Shown here in pieces: positions 1 to 5,642 of a stretch of 10,704 nucleotides of DNA. How positions within the stretch are numbered: the stretch's first letter is position 1; each line of letters begins with the position of its first letter. Where the stretch lies: positions 1-10,704 of the forward strand of contig JAISMZ010000183.1 in assembly GCA_031276475.1 (NCBI GenBank), read 5' to 3'. Source of the DNA: Coriobacteriales bacterium (GTDB lineage: Bacteria > Actinomycetota > Coriobacteriia > Coriobacteriales > UBA8131). Made by a program: the position numbers and the translations under genes. Under the pieces are notes generated by a model. That model worked only from the letters and a program-made list of their open reading frames with translations. It was not told the origin of the DNA and did not search any database.

Positions 1-18
1 GCTAGGCATGGGTGATAT

Positions 19-59
19 GCGCCAAAGAGGGCAGTTTTGTTACGGGTGCGCAACAAAAT
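19..59 (+). repeat. Palindromic GTTAC-core repeat, copy 1
   Basis: Seen in sequence: arms TTTTGTT (35-41) and AACAAAA (52-58) are perfect complements, with CG/CG pairing further inward around a short G-rich loop. The flank and left arm (19-44) match 1534-1559 at 19 of 26 positions in the same orientation, and the palindrome core resembles 1484-1503. It sits exactly where the downstream surface-protein reading frame loses its upstream part. I infer a small dispersed palindromic element, perhaps one that ended up at a recombination or deletion junction. Its family is not recognised. Confidence 0.55.
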
Positions 60-495
60 CGCCCCTTGTCAAGGCCGGCGGGCGGGCGGCTCGGTGAAGG
101 TCTCGCTTCCTTTGCCTGAAGGCATGGACGCCAGTAAGGTGGCGGTCTATCGCATCAATGACGACGGCACCAAGACCCTCATCGTCCATGAGCTGCAGGA
201 CGGCAAGGTCGTGTTCCTCACCAACCACTTCAGCCTCTATGCGGTAGTCGAGCGCGACGCCAGCGCCAGCGCCGCTGCTGCCACAGGCCAGCAGGGCGGC
301 GGCCTTACCGCGCTTGATGAGGCCGCTGTGCCGCTTGCGTCTACTGAACCAGGGACGGATTTCGCGCTGTTGCTCTGGCTTGTTCCGATAGCGCTGGTAC
401 TGGGCCTGGGCACGGTACTTATCGTCCGTCGCCGCCTGGGGCGCGACGTTGCAGCCGCCGGCCCTGGCGGCGGGGCGCCGGGGCCGGCGGCGTAG
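37..495 (+). pseudogene. C-terminal remnant of a membrane-anchored surface protein
   Basis: The frame encodes 152 residues from a TTG. Residues 18-72 look like the last strands of a surface or adhesin-type repeat domain (SLPLPEGMD, VAVYRINDDGTKT, VVFLTNHFSLYAVVE). They are followed by an Ala-rich linker (about 75-90), a hydrophobic helix (about 109-130) and an RRR stop-transfer motif, so the end would anchor in the membrane with the domain outside. There is no LPXTG sorting signal. An in-frame TGA lies at 13-15 and there is no signal peptide, so an intact secreted protein cannot be made from what is visible. The first 17 or so residues (LRVRNKIAPCQGRR) read through the palindromic repeat and do not look like protein. 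GAGGG at 27-31 could act as a ribosome site for the TTG, so a short product cannot be excluded. The rest of the gene may lie upstream in another frame or be deleted. Confidence 0.6.
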
Positions 496-542
496 GGCGG
501 CGGCGCACGAGCCGCATTCGGGCGAGAGCCCAAGGCAAGAGA

Positions 543-573
543 GCCGGCCTTCCTGCGGGAAGGCCGGCCCTTT
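543..573 (+). terminator. Intrinsic terminator after the surface-protein remnant
   Basis: Perfect 11-bp stem, GCCGGCCTTCC (543-553) and GGAAGGCCGGC (558-568), with a TGCG tetraloop, followed by CCTTT. The U-tract is short, but the stem is very stable. It lies 48 bases after the stop codon at 495, which suits a terminator inherited from the original full-length gene. Confidence 0.7.
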
Positions 574-600
574 GGCGTCCCGCTAGGGTCTTCCGGCCCT

Positions 601-636
601 GTTTGTGCCCCCGAGCCGTCCCTGTGTTGCCCTGAA
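601..636. repeat. Degenerate REP-like sequence with GTCCC core
   Basis: The stretch GCCGTCCCTGTGTTG (616-630) shares GTCCCT(C)TGTGTTG with the hairpin at 1346-1374. A weak partner arm, TTTGTGCCC, lies at 602-610, so the hairpin is decayed here. I read it as a remnant of the same repeat family on the left side of the toxin-antitoxin operon. No gene is visible between 496 and 753; the stretch holds only the terminator, this sequence and the next promoter. Confidence 0.3.
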
Positions 637-699
637 TCCAGGTCACAGCCTGAACGGTAACAGACAACCTCTGAAGCTTCACTCTCTTTTTCTAATGCC

Positions 700-729
700 T
701 TTACATTGCAAAGCAAATGCTTTATAATG
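700..729 (+). promoter_or_regulatory. Promoter and palindromic operator of the toxin-antitoxin operon
   Basis: TTTACA (700-705) and TATAAT (723-728) are 17 bp apart, a near-consensus vegetative promoter. A 26-bp imperfect palindrome (704-729) covers the spacer and the -10 box. Its inner arms are AAAGCA (710-715) and TGCTTT (718-723), and its outer arms are CATT (704-707) and AATG (726-729). Ribbon-helix-helix antitoxins of the DinJ/RelB type bind such palindromes and repress their own promoter, so this is very probably the autoregulatory site. Ribosome site AAAGGAG follows at 741-747. Confidence 0.8.
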
Positions 730-753
730 TGGTAACTGAGAAAGGAGCAAGCG

Positions 754-1023
754 ATGGGTCAGACCGCAGTTAACTTCAGAATGGATGATGAACTCAAGGA
801 GCGCTTCGTAGAGGTATGCCACGATATGGGACTAAACGCGTCAACAGCCTTTACCATATTCGCAAAGACCGTTGTCCGCGAGAATGGCATACCCTTTCCC
901 GTGAGCGCTGATTCATTCTTCTCCGACAATAATCTATTGGCGATCAGGAGGGCAAAGGAGCGCCTTGACGCTGGCGATGGCGTAACCAAACGCTTCAGTG
1001 AGCTGGAGGCCTTAGCCAAATGA
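754..1023 (+). CDS. RelB/DinJ-family antitoxin
   Basis: An 89-residue protein that should neutralise the toxin encoded next to it and repress the operon. The N-terminus (TAVNFRMDDELKERF, residues 4-18) has the pattern of a ribbon-helix-helix DNA-binding strand and first helix. GLNASTAF (26-33) and the IPFPVS segment (46-51) are hallmarks of the DinJ/RelB family. The C-terminal half (AIRRAKERLDAGDGVTKRFSELEAL) would wrap the toxin. The ATG start has AAAGGAG six bases upstream. The stop overlaps the toxin start as ATGA (1020-1023), indicating translational coupling. Base composition is visibly less GC-rich than the heme operon, which suggests the pair was acquired by transfer. Length is normal for the family. 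Confidence 0.9.
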   Translation: MGQTAVNFRMDDELKERFVEVCHDMGLNASTAFTIFAKTVVRENGIPFPVSADSFFSDNNLLAIRRAKERLDAGDGVTKRFSELEALAK

Positions 1024-1289
1024 GCTTCGCTGTCAAGTTTGATACCGAGGCATGGAATGATTATCTCGACTGGCAAAACCAGGACAAAAAGACTCTCAGG
1101 AAAATCAACAGCCTGATAAAAGACGCTGCTGCGACCCCTGGCAGTGGGCTGGGTAAACCAGAGCCGTTGAAAAATGACCTTGCCGGTTGCTGGTCAAGGC
1201 GAATAAATGAAAAGGACAGGCTCGTTTATCGCATTAACGATGATATGTTGGAGATACTCCAATGCAAAGGACACTACGGGGACAGATAA
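1020..1289 (+). CDS. yoeB: YoeB-family ribosome-dependent mRNA endonuclease toxin
   Basis: An 89-residue type II toxin of the YoeB/Txe family, which cleaves mRNA in the ribosomal A site when the antitoxin is degraded. The family core is clear: AWNDYLDWQ (11-19), KINSLIKD (28-35), GKPEPLKNDLAGCWSRRI (45-62), RLVYRI (67-72) and the terminal HY. By ungapped comparison with E. coli YoeB (catalytic Glu46, Arg65, His83, Tyr84), the equivalents here are Glu48, Arg67, His85 and Tyr86, so the enzyme looks active. E. coli YoeB ends at HY; this one adds Gly-Asp-Arg, encoded by bases (GGGGACAG) that look like a repeat edge. It is translated from a start overlapping the antitoxin stop by 4 bp. Canonical YoeB pairs with YefM, whereas here the partner is DinJ/RelB-like. 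Confidence 0.92.
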   Translation: MSFAVKFDTEAWNDYLDWQNQDKKTLRKINSLIKDAAATPGSGLGKPEPLKNDLAGCWSRRINEKDRLVYRINDDMLEILQCKGHYGDR

Positions 1290-1374
1290 CGCGAACGTCG
1301 CAGAGAGGGTGGCGCTGTGGATGAGGACGGGCTGTCCGATTTCTGCAACACAAAAGAACTGTCCCTCTGTGTTG
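1278..1374. repeat. REP-like element with GTCCC hairpin downstream of yoeB
   Basis: Seen: perfect 7-bp arms CAACACA (1346-1352) and TGTGTTG (1368-1374) enclose a 15-base loop containing AACTGTCCC. GGGACAG at 1279-1285 is the complement of CTGTCCC (1360-1366 within the loop), and another CTGTCC lies at 1333-1338. The combination of CACAAAAGAACTGTCCC with a hairpin resembles extragenic repeats linked to Y1 (RAYT) transposases in many genomes; that link is my recollection, not shown here. The left end overlaps the last codons of the toxin. It may help to end the toxin transcript. Confidence 0.5.
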
Positions 1375-1384
1375 TCAATCGGCA

Positions 1385-1467
1385 TCTCCACAAGAAAATC
1401 CGCTCCAACTGCCGCCACCCAGCGACCCTGAAGGGCTGCGCGAATGGTTTCTCCACAAGAAAATCCG
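1385..1467 (+). repeat. Perfect 18-bp direct repeat, two copies
   Basis: TCTCCACAAGAAAATCCG occurs at 1385-1402 and again at 1450-1467, a start-to-start distance of 65 bp. The sequence between copies is not repeated convincingly and codes for nothing recognisable. Two copies with a 47-base gap do not make a CRISPR array. It could be a duplicated internal part of the neighbouring REP-like element, or a short target-site-like duplication. In all, 1290-1658 (369 bases) contains only repeats and the next promoter. Confidence 0.75.
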
Positions 1468-1483
1468 GCTTCTCAGCGATTTT

Positions 1484-1503
1484 TTGTAACGGGGGCGTAA
1501 CAA
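1484..1503. repeat. Palindromic GTAAC-core repeat, copy 2
   Basis: TTGTAACG (1484-1491), a GGGG loop, and CGTAACAA (1496-1503) pair at seven of eight positions. The core resembles the palindrome at 35-58 and, inverted, the sequence at 1553-1570. A TATAAT sits just downstream at 1506-1511, but I find only a weak -35 (TTGTAA, 1484-1489), so a promoter here is doubtful. Confidence 0.55.
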
Positions 1504-1533
1504 CTTATAATCGCAGGTAAACTGGGGTGAAAT

Positions 1534-1570
1534 GCCGCAAAAAGGGTCATTCTGTTACGCCCTGCTTACA
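1534..1570. repeat. Palindromic GTTAC-core repeat, copy 3
   Basis: The flank and core (1534-1559) match 19-44 at 19 of 26 positions. The palindrome itself (TGTTACG at 1553-1559, CTTACA at 1565-1570) is more decayed than copies 1 and 2. Its reverse complement aligns with copy 2, so copies 2 and 3 face each other about 50 bp apart immediately upstream of the regulator promoter. Confidence 0.45.
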
Positions 1571-1579
1571 AAATAAGTA

Positions 1580-1639
1580 TTGACTGTCAGGGTAGGAGTG
1601 GCGCATAATCAGAGGCGATAAGTTATCAACCTATAACTT
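1580..1639 (+). promoter_or_regulatory. Promoter and putative operator of the heme operon
   Basis: TTGACT (1580-1585) and CATAAT (1604-1609) are 18 bp apart, a good vegetative promoter. Transcription would start near 1616. Directly after that lies a perfect inverted repeat, AAGTTAT (1620-1626), N6, ATAACTT (1633-1639), placed where a bound repressor would block transcription. The next gene encodes a DNA-binding regulator, so autoregulation and control of the whole downstream operon by this site is likely. Ribosome site GAAAGG is at 1647-1652, six bases before the GTG at 1659. Confidence 0.65.
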
Positions 1640-1658
1640 GAGGAAAGAAAGGTCGAGG

Positions 1659-2489
1659 GTGACCACTGAAACCTTGGAATCGCGTGCCCGGCTCCTGATC
1701 TCGCTGTACGAGCAAGGTGAGAGCGGCAGCACGGTCACGCGGCTCGCGCACGACTTTGGCCTCTCCAAGACCAGCATCAGCCGCGCGGTTAACTGGTTGG
1801 AGAAAAACGACCTGGTCAGGCGCGAGGACACGCGACATATCATGCTCAGCGCCTATGGCCAGATGCTGGCAAAGGGTTACCGGGCGCAGCGCGATACAGC
1901 GCGGGAATGGATGCTGCTGGAGGGCCTGCCGGAGGAGAAGGCAGACGACGAGGCGATGGCGATGGCGATAGGCGCACCAACGACGATCTCGGTCATCGCC
2001 GCCCGCGCAATGGCGCTGCATGCCATCAAACAGCGGCTGCGCGAGAAGCGTGACTTCTCTGGGAGCGAATTCTGCGCGGCGCTAGACAACGGCAACTACC
2101 AGGTTAATTTCTTCTTCTACCGCAGCGGCAACGGCGTCTTTACGGCGGCACCCTCAATGGCAAACGACGGTTTTGAACAGCCTGCCGACCTCGACGTGAA
2201 GGGCGACGAAGGAACCATCACGCTGCACGCCAGGGCCATCGAGCGCCCGATTGAGGAAGGCTCCAAGCGCGCGGTTGGCGTGCTGCGCAGCCTGAGGTAT
2301 AGGCAAAACGGCAGGGTAGAAGACGCGCGGCAGCAAAACTTCAACTTCAGTATCCCGGTCAGCGTCCTTGAGTTCCAAACCATCGGCGACGGGGCGCTTT
2401 ACCAGGGCAAGGCCCTGATGCAGATGGCCTGTTCGGGCGGGCTGGGCTACATGCCCGAAAGCGACGCGCTGTTTGTGATGTTCTTTTAG
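1659..2489 (+). CDS. DtxR-like winged-helix regulator with an unassigned C-terminal domain
   Basis: 276 residues from the GTG at 1659. I prefer this start to the TTG at 1638 because only the GTG has a ribosome site (GAAAGG, 1647-1652) and the TTG lies inside the putative operator. Residues 24-48 (STVTRLAHDFGLSKTSISRA and on) form a helix-turn-helix with a wing to about 63, as in DtxR/MarR-type repressors. Residues 63-104 align with the DtxR dimerisation helices, sharing L..GQ.LA and DEA. The DtxR metal ligands His98, Cys102, Glu105 and His106 correspond to Asp96, Met100, Ala103 and Ile104, so classical iron sensing looks lost. Residues about 130-276 appear strand-rich (NYQVNFFFYR, GTITLHARA, FNFSIPVSVLEFQ, ALFVMFF); I do not recognise this domain, and it is not the SH3-like DtxR tail. 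It heads the heme operon, 23 bp before the Shp gene, so it probably controls heme uptake, perhaps sensing heme or a metal through the new domain. Confidence 0.7.
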   Translation: MTTETLESRARLLISLYEQGESGSTVTRLAHDFGLSKTSISRAVNWLEKNDLVRREDTRHIMLSAYGQMLAKGYRAQRDTAREWMLLEGLPEEKADDEAMAMAIGAPTTISVIAARAMALHAIKQRLREKRDFSGSEFCAALDNGNYQVNFFFYRSGNGVFTAAPSMANDGFEQPADLDVKGDEGTITLHARAIERPIEEGSKRAVGVLRSLRYRQNGRVEDARQQNFNFSIPVSVLEFQTIGDGALYQGKALMQMACSGGLGYMPESDALFVMFF

Positions 2490-2512
2490 GGTTGACAAAG
2501 GAAGGCGCTCTT

Positions 2513-3568
2513 ATGACTAAGACAGGTACGGGCAAGGCAGCTGGGTCTTGTGGTGCGGCAAGGAGCACAAGTTGTGGAGAAGGAGCAGCACGCGCGCTGC
2601 CCGTCCGCCCAGGAGCTGTCGGGTGGGTGCCGTCAACCCGTGCAGGCATGGCAGCCCGCGTGCTGCTCCTGGCGGCCCTTTGTTGCTGTCTGCTTGGCAG
2701 CGCGGCCGTGCTTCCCGCTACGGGCAATGGCAGTTTTCTCACCTCGCCGCTGCAGGCTCTGCCCGCCTGGGGCGAGACGCACGGGATATACACGCTTACC
2801 GCGACGCCGCATTACCGCCATCCCGTGACGGGCGTCATAGAGGACTCGGGGCAAAACCCGGGCATCGGGCAGGGGATGACCGAAAGCGTCCTGGCCGACC
2901 AGGCGCTGCTTGAGGTCGACGAGCGCGGGCAGCACTTCATCACGGTGCGCTACAGCCTGATGGACAACATCGAGGACGTGCAGATCGCCTATCAGAAGGA
3001 CGCTCAAAGCGAGTGGCTGCCCACGCCGGTCACGGTGATGCGCGAGGACATGAAGGAGGGGATCGCCGATCTGCGCTTTGCCGTCTCCGACGAGAAGGCG
3101 ATAGTCCGCGCCGAGTTCTACGTCATCCCGATGGGCAGGGTCGTGGTCTTCTACTCGGACTTTCATCACCCCGAGCCCGGATCCGGCGATTTTCTGACCA
3201 GCATCAGCGTTAACCAGGATATCGCGGCGGCGCAGCGCGAGCAGGCGGCGCAGGGCACGGCTGCGGGCGCGGGCGCGGCTGCGGATACCGCCGCTGGCGC
3301 TGCCGCTGACGATGCTGCCCGCGCCGCAGCCGATGCCGCCGCCCCGGCTGCGCAGGGCACCGAACTGGCGTCACCGGATCCCGACGCGGGCCTGGTCGTC
3401 TACCGCAACGACGGCTCTGCGGCTGCAGAAGACGAACAGCGCGGGCCGGTGTTCAACCTGGGATCTGAGACGCTGTTGTTGGTAGCCGGCGTGGTCGCGC
3501 TCGTGGTGATCGCAGCCGTAGTCGGATTCGTCTGGCTGCGCGTTGCGCGAAAGGGCCGCGTGCAATGA
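2513..3568 (+). CDS. shp: Membrane-anchored Shp-type heme-binding surface protein
   Basis: 351 residues from the ATG at 2513, which has AAAGGAAGG seven bases upstream (2497-2505). An in-frame ATG at 2648 is an alternative start that would remove a 45-residue hydrophilic leader. The hydrophobic core (about 49-66) is a signal peptide. Residues 91-217 match the streptococcal Shp heme-binding domain: HYRHPVTGVIEDSG (100-113), GIGQGMTESV (117-126), VRYSLMDNI (145-153), YVIPMGRVVVFYSDF (203-217). S. pyogenes Shp binds heme through two methionines (Met66 and Met153, as I recall). Met122 and Met207 here are 85 residues apart and sit in the matching motifs. A long Ala-rich tether (about 238-312) leads to a transmembrane helix (320-343) and a basic tail. 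The protein should hold heme at the cell surface and hand it to the lipoprotein encoded next, whose start overlaps this stop by 4 bp. Confidence 0.85.
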   Translation: MTKTGTGKAAGSCGAARSTSCGEGAARALPVRPGAVGWVPSTRAGMAARVLLLAALCCCLLGSAAVLPATGNGSFLTSPLQALPAWGETHGIYTLTATPHYRHPVTGVIEDSGQNPGIGQGMTESVLADQALLEVDERGQHFITVRYSLMDNIEDVQIAYQKDAQSEWLPTPVTVMREDMKEGIADLRFAVSDEKAIVRAEFYVIPMGRVVVFYSDFHHPEPGSGDFLTSISVNQDIAAAQREQAAQGTAAGAGAAADTAAGAAADDAARAAADAAAPAAQGTELASPDPDAGLVVYRNDGSAAAEDEQRGPVFNLGSETLLLVAGVVALVVIAAVVGFVWLRVARKGRVQ

Positions 3569-4626
3569 GCGGTGGCGACAAAATGAGACCCGGCTCCCGC
3601 CTGCGACCCGGCTCCCGCCCGTGGCTTGCAGCGATCCTGCTCGCGACGGTGCTGCTCAGCGGCGGCTGCGTTGACCAGCATCCACCGGCTGCCTCCAGCG
3701 ACGGCGCGAGGGTGGCGGCGACGGACGCCGAGGGCACCAGCGAGGCCACGCTACCTGCGGACGCCGCGCAGCCTGCGGGCGTCACGCTACCCGCAGACGC
3801 GCCGGCCAGCGCTGCCGGGCCATCCGCCGCCAGCGACGCTGAGTCCCTGCGCGTGGTGGCGACCTCGATGGCAACCGTGCAGATCATGGAGCGGCTCGAC
3901 GTCAACCTGGTGGGGATCCCCCACAGCGACCTCAGCGAGCCGCCCGCGCGCTATGCGGGCCTGCCCGAGATAGGAATGCCGATGTCGCCGGACATGGAGG
4001 TGCTCAGCGCGTTGAAGCCCGACTGGGTGTTCTCGCCGATCAGCCTCCAGCCCGACCTGAAGCCGAAATACGAGGCGGCGGGCCTTAACGCGGCCTTCCT
4101 CAACCTGCGCAGCGTGGAGGGCATGTACCGCTCGATCAGCGACCTCGGCGAGCTGCTCGACCGCCGCCAACAGGCGCAGGCCCTGGTGAAAGAGTACGAG
4201 GACTTCCGCGCCGGGCTCGCAGAGTCGCTGGCAGGCCGCGAGCAGCCGCGCGTGCTGGTGCTGATGGGCCTGCCCGGCTCCTACATCGTGGCCACGGAGA
4301 ACTCCTATGTTGGCAACCTCGTCAAGCTGGCCGGCGGCATCAACGTCTATGCCGGCGAAAGCGAGGAGTTCATCAACGTTAACACCGAGGACATGGCTGC
4401 CCGCGACCCGGACATCATCCTGCGTGCGGCCCACGCCCTGCCCGATAAGGTGGTGGAGATGTTTGCCGAGGAGTTCGTGACCAACGACATCTGGAAGCAT
4501 TTTCGCGCCGTGCAGCAGGGGCGGGTCTACGATCTGCCGTACCAGCAGTTTGGCATGAGCGCCACCTTCAACTATCCCGAAGCGCTTGCGACCCTGCAAC
4601 CGATGCTTTATGGAGACGGGCGATGA
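3565..4626 (+). CDS. isdE: Heme ABC transporter substrate-binding lipoprotein (IsdE/HtsA type)
   Basis: 353 residues. After a basic N-terminus comes a lipoprotein signal ending in LLSGGC, so Cys35 would be lipidated and the protein tethered outside the membrane. Residues 36-94 are an Ala/Pro-rich linker containing TLPADA twice, 12 residues apart. From about 95 the protein matches the IsdE/HtsA family: VVATSMATVQIMERLDVNLVG, GMPMSPDMEVLSALKPD (137-153) and the C-terminal QFGMSATFNYPEAL. IsdE binds heme with Met78 and His229. The motif equivalents here, Met140 (MSPD) and His290 (AAHALPD), are 150 residues apart, almost the same spacing, so heme binding is strongly indicated. It corresponds to SiaA/HtsA of group A Streptococcus and should accept heme from Shp and deliver it to the permease encoded next. 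Starts and stops overlap by ATGA on both sides. Confidence 0.92.
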   Translation: MSGGDKMRPGSRLRPGSRPWLAAILLATVLLSGGCVDQHPPAASSDGARVAATDAEGTSEATLPADAAQPAGVTLPADAPASAAGPSAASDAESLRVVATSMATVQIMERLDVNLVGIPHSDLSEPPARYAGLPEIGMPMSPDMEVLSALKPDWVFSPISLQPDLKPKYEAAGLNAAFLNLRSVEGMYRSISDLGELLDRRQQAQALVKEYEDFRAGLAESLAGREQPRVLVLMGLPGSYIVATENSYVGNLVKLAGGINVYAGESEEFINVNTEDMAARDPDIILRAAHALPDKVVEMFAEEFVTNDIWKHFRAVQQGRVYDLPYQQFGMSATFNYPEALATLQPMLYGDGR

Positions 4627-5642
4627 CGCCCGCCGCCCCCGCCCGCCGACGCACCGCGGCCCTGCGCACGACGCTGCTCTTCGCGGCTCTGCTCGCCGCG
4701 CTGATAGTGCTTTTCTTCATAGCGGTAAACGTCGGCAGCCTGCAGGTCGGCCCGCTACAGCTCATCCGAGGGCTCTTCATCGCCTACGACCCGCTCGTCT
4801 CCACAGTCTTTGACCTGCGCATACCGCGGGTGATCATCGCGGCACTGGCCGGCGCGGCGTTGGCCATCTCCGGCGTCCTGCTCCAGGCGGTGATGAAAAA
4901 CCCGATAGCCGACCCCGGCGTGATCGGCGTCTCCAGCGGCGCTGCCTTTGCTGCCGTCATCGCGACCGCGACCTTTCCCCTGCTCTACTTCTTCACCCCA
5001 CTGTTCGCCTTTGCTGGCGGCCTGCTCGCGTTTGCGCTGGTCTACGGGCTTTCCTGGAACGGCGGGTTATCCCCGCTGCGGATTATTCTTGTTGGCGTAG
5101 CGATAAACGCGATGTTCACGGGGCTGACCAGCGTCTTTACCTCCTACAGCGGCGGCAATCTCTCCGGCGTGGCGGCCATTGTAGACGGCAATATCGCGAT
5201 GAAGACCTGGGGCGATGTTAATACCCTGTTCTGGTATGTGCTCATCGGCCTGGTTGCCTGCGGCTTTTTAACGCGGCGCGCAAACCTGCTGGCCCTGGAG
5301 GACAAGACCATGCGCAGCCTCGGCGTGAGCGTTAACAAAAGCCGGCTGCTGCTGTCCTTCGTGGCCGTGTTGCTGGCCTCAATTGCCACGGCCATCGTTG
5401 GCGTGATAGGCTTCCTCGGGCTGATCGTGCCGCATATCGCGCGCCTGCTCGTCGGCTCGGACCACCGCGTGCTGATCCCCTTCTGCATCGCGCTCGGTGC
5501 CTTTACGCTGCTTTTGGCCGACACCCTCGGACGCACCATCGCCGCGCCCTACGAGATTGCCTCCGGCGTCTTGATGGCCGTGGCCGGCGGCCCCTTCTTC
5601 ATCTTCCTGCTCAGGCGCGACAGGGGCAGCTATGCCAGTTGA
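4623..5642 (+). CDS. Heme ABC transporter permease, FecCD family
   Basis: 339 residues, polytopic throughout, normal length for the FecCD/BtuC family that imports siderophores, cobalamin and heme. Family motifs are present: RIPRVIIAALAGAALAISG (about 65-85), NPIADPGVIGVSSGAAFA, and GLIVPHIARLLVGSDHR (266-282), the cytoplasmic coupling region that contacts the ATPase. The family normally works as a homodimer with two ATPase copies. It starts inside the lipoprotein stop codon (ATGA, 4623-4626) and its last 11 bases overlap the ATPase gene, so the importer subunits are translated together. It matches SiaB/HtsB or IsdF in position and type. Substrate is inferred from the lipoprotein. Confidence 0.92.
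   Translation: MTPAAPARRRTAALRTTLLFAALLAALIVLFFIAVNVGSLQVGPLQLIRGLFIAYDPLVSTVFDLRIPRVIIAALAGAALAISGVLLQAVMKNPIADPGVIGVSSGAAFAAVIATATFPLLYFFTPLFAFAGGLLAFALVYGLSWNGGLSPLRIILVGVAINAMFTGLTSVFTSYSGGNLSGVAAIVDGNIAMKTWGDVNTLFWYVLIGLVACGFLTRRANLLALEDKTMRSLGVSVNKSRLLLSFVAVLLASIATAIVGVIGFLGLIVPHIARLLVGSDHRVLIPFCIALGAFTLLLADTLGRTIAAPYEIASGVLMAVAGGPFFIFLLRRDRGSYAS

Noticed and set aside
1385..1467. CRISPR array
   Set aside because: Only two 18-bp copies, a 47-base gap, no third repeat and no cas gene in the window.
1484..1511. Second promoter ending in TATAAT at 1506-1511
   Set aside because: The best -35 is TTGTAA with a 16-bp gap, lying inside the palindromic repeat; the promoter at 1580-1609 is better placed and closer to consensus.
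2492..2520. TTGACA at 2492 as a separate promoter for shp
   Set aside because: No -10 box at the right distance, and it lies in the 23-base gap of an obvious co-transcribed pair, next to the ribosome site.
2711..2725. LPATG in the Shp protein as a sortase signal
   Set aside because: It is at residues 67-71, directly after the signal peptide, not at the C-terminus; the C-terminus has a plain transmembrane anchor with no LPXTG.
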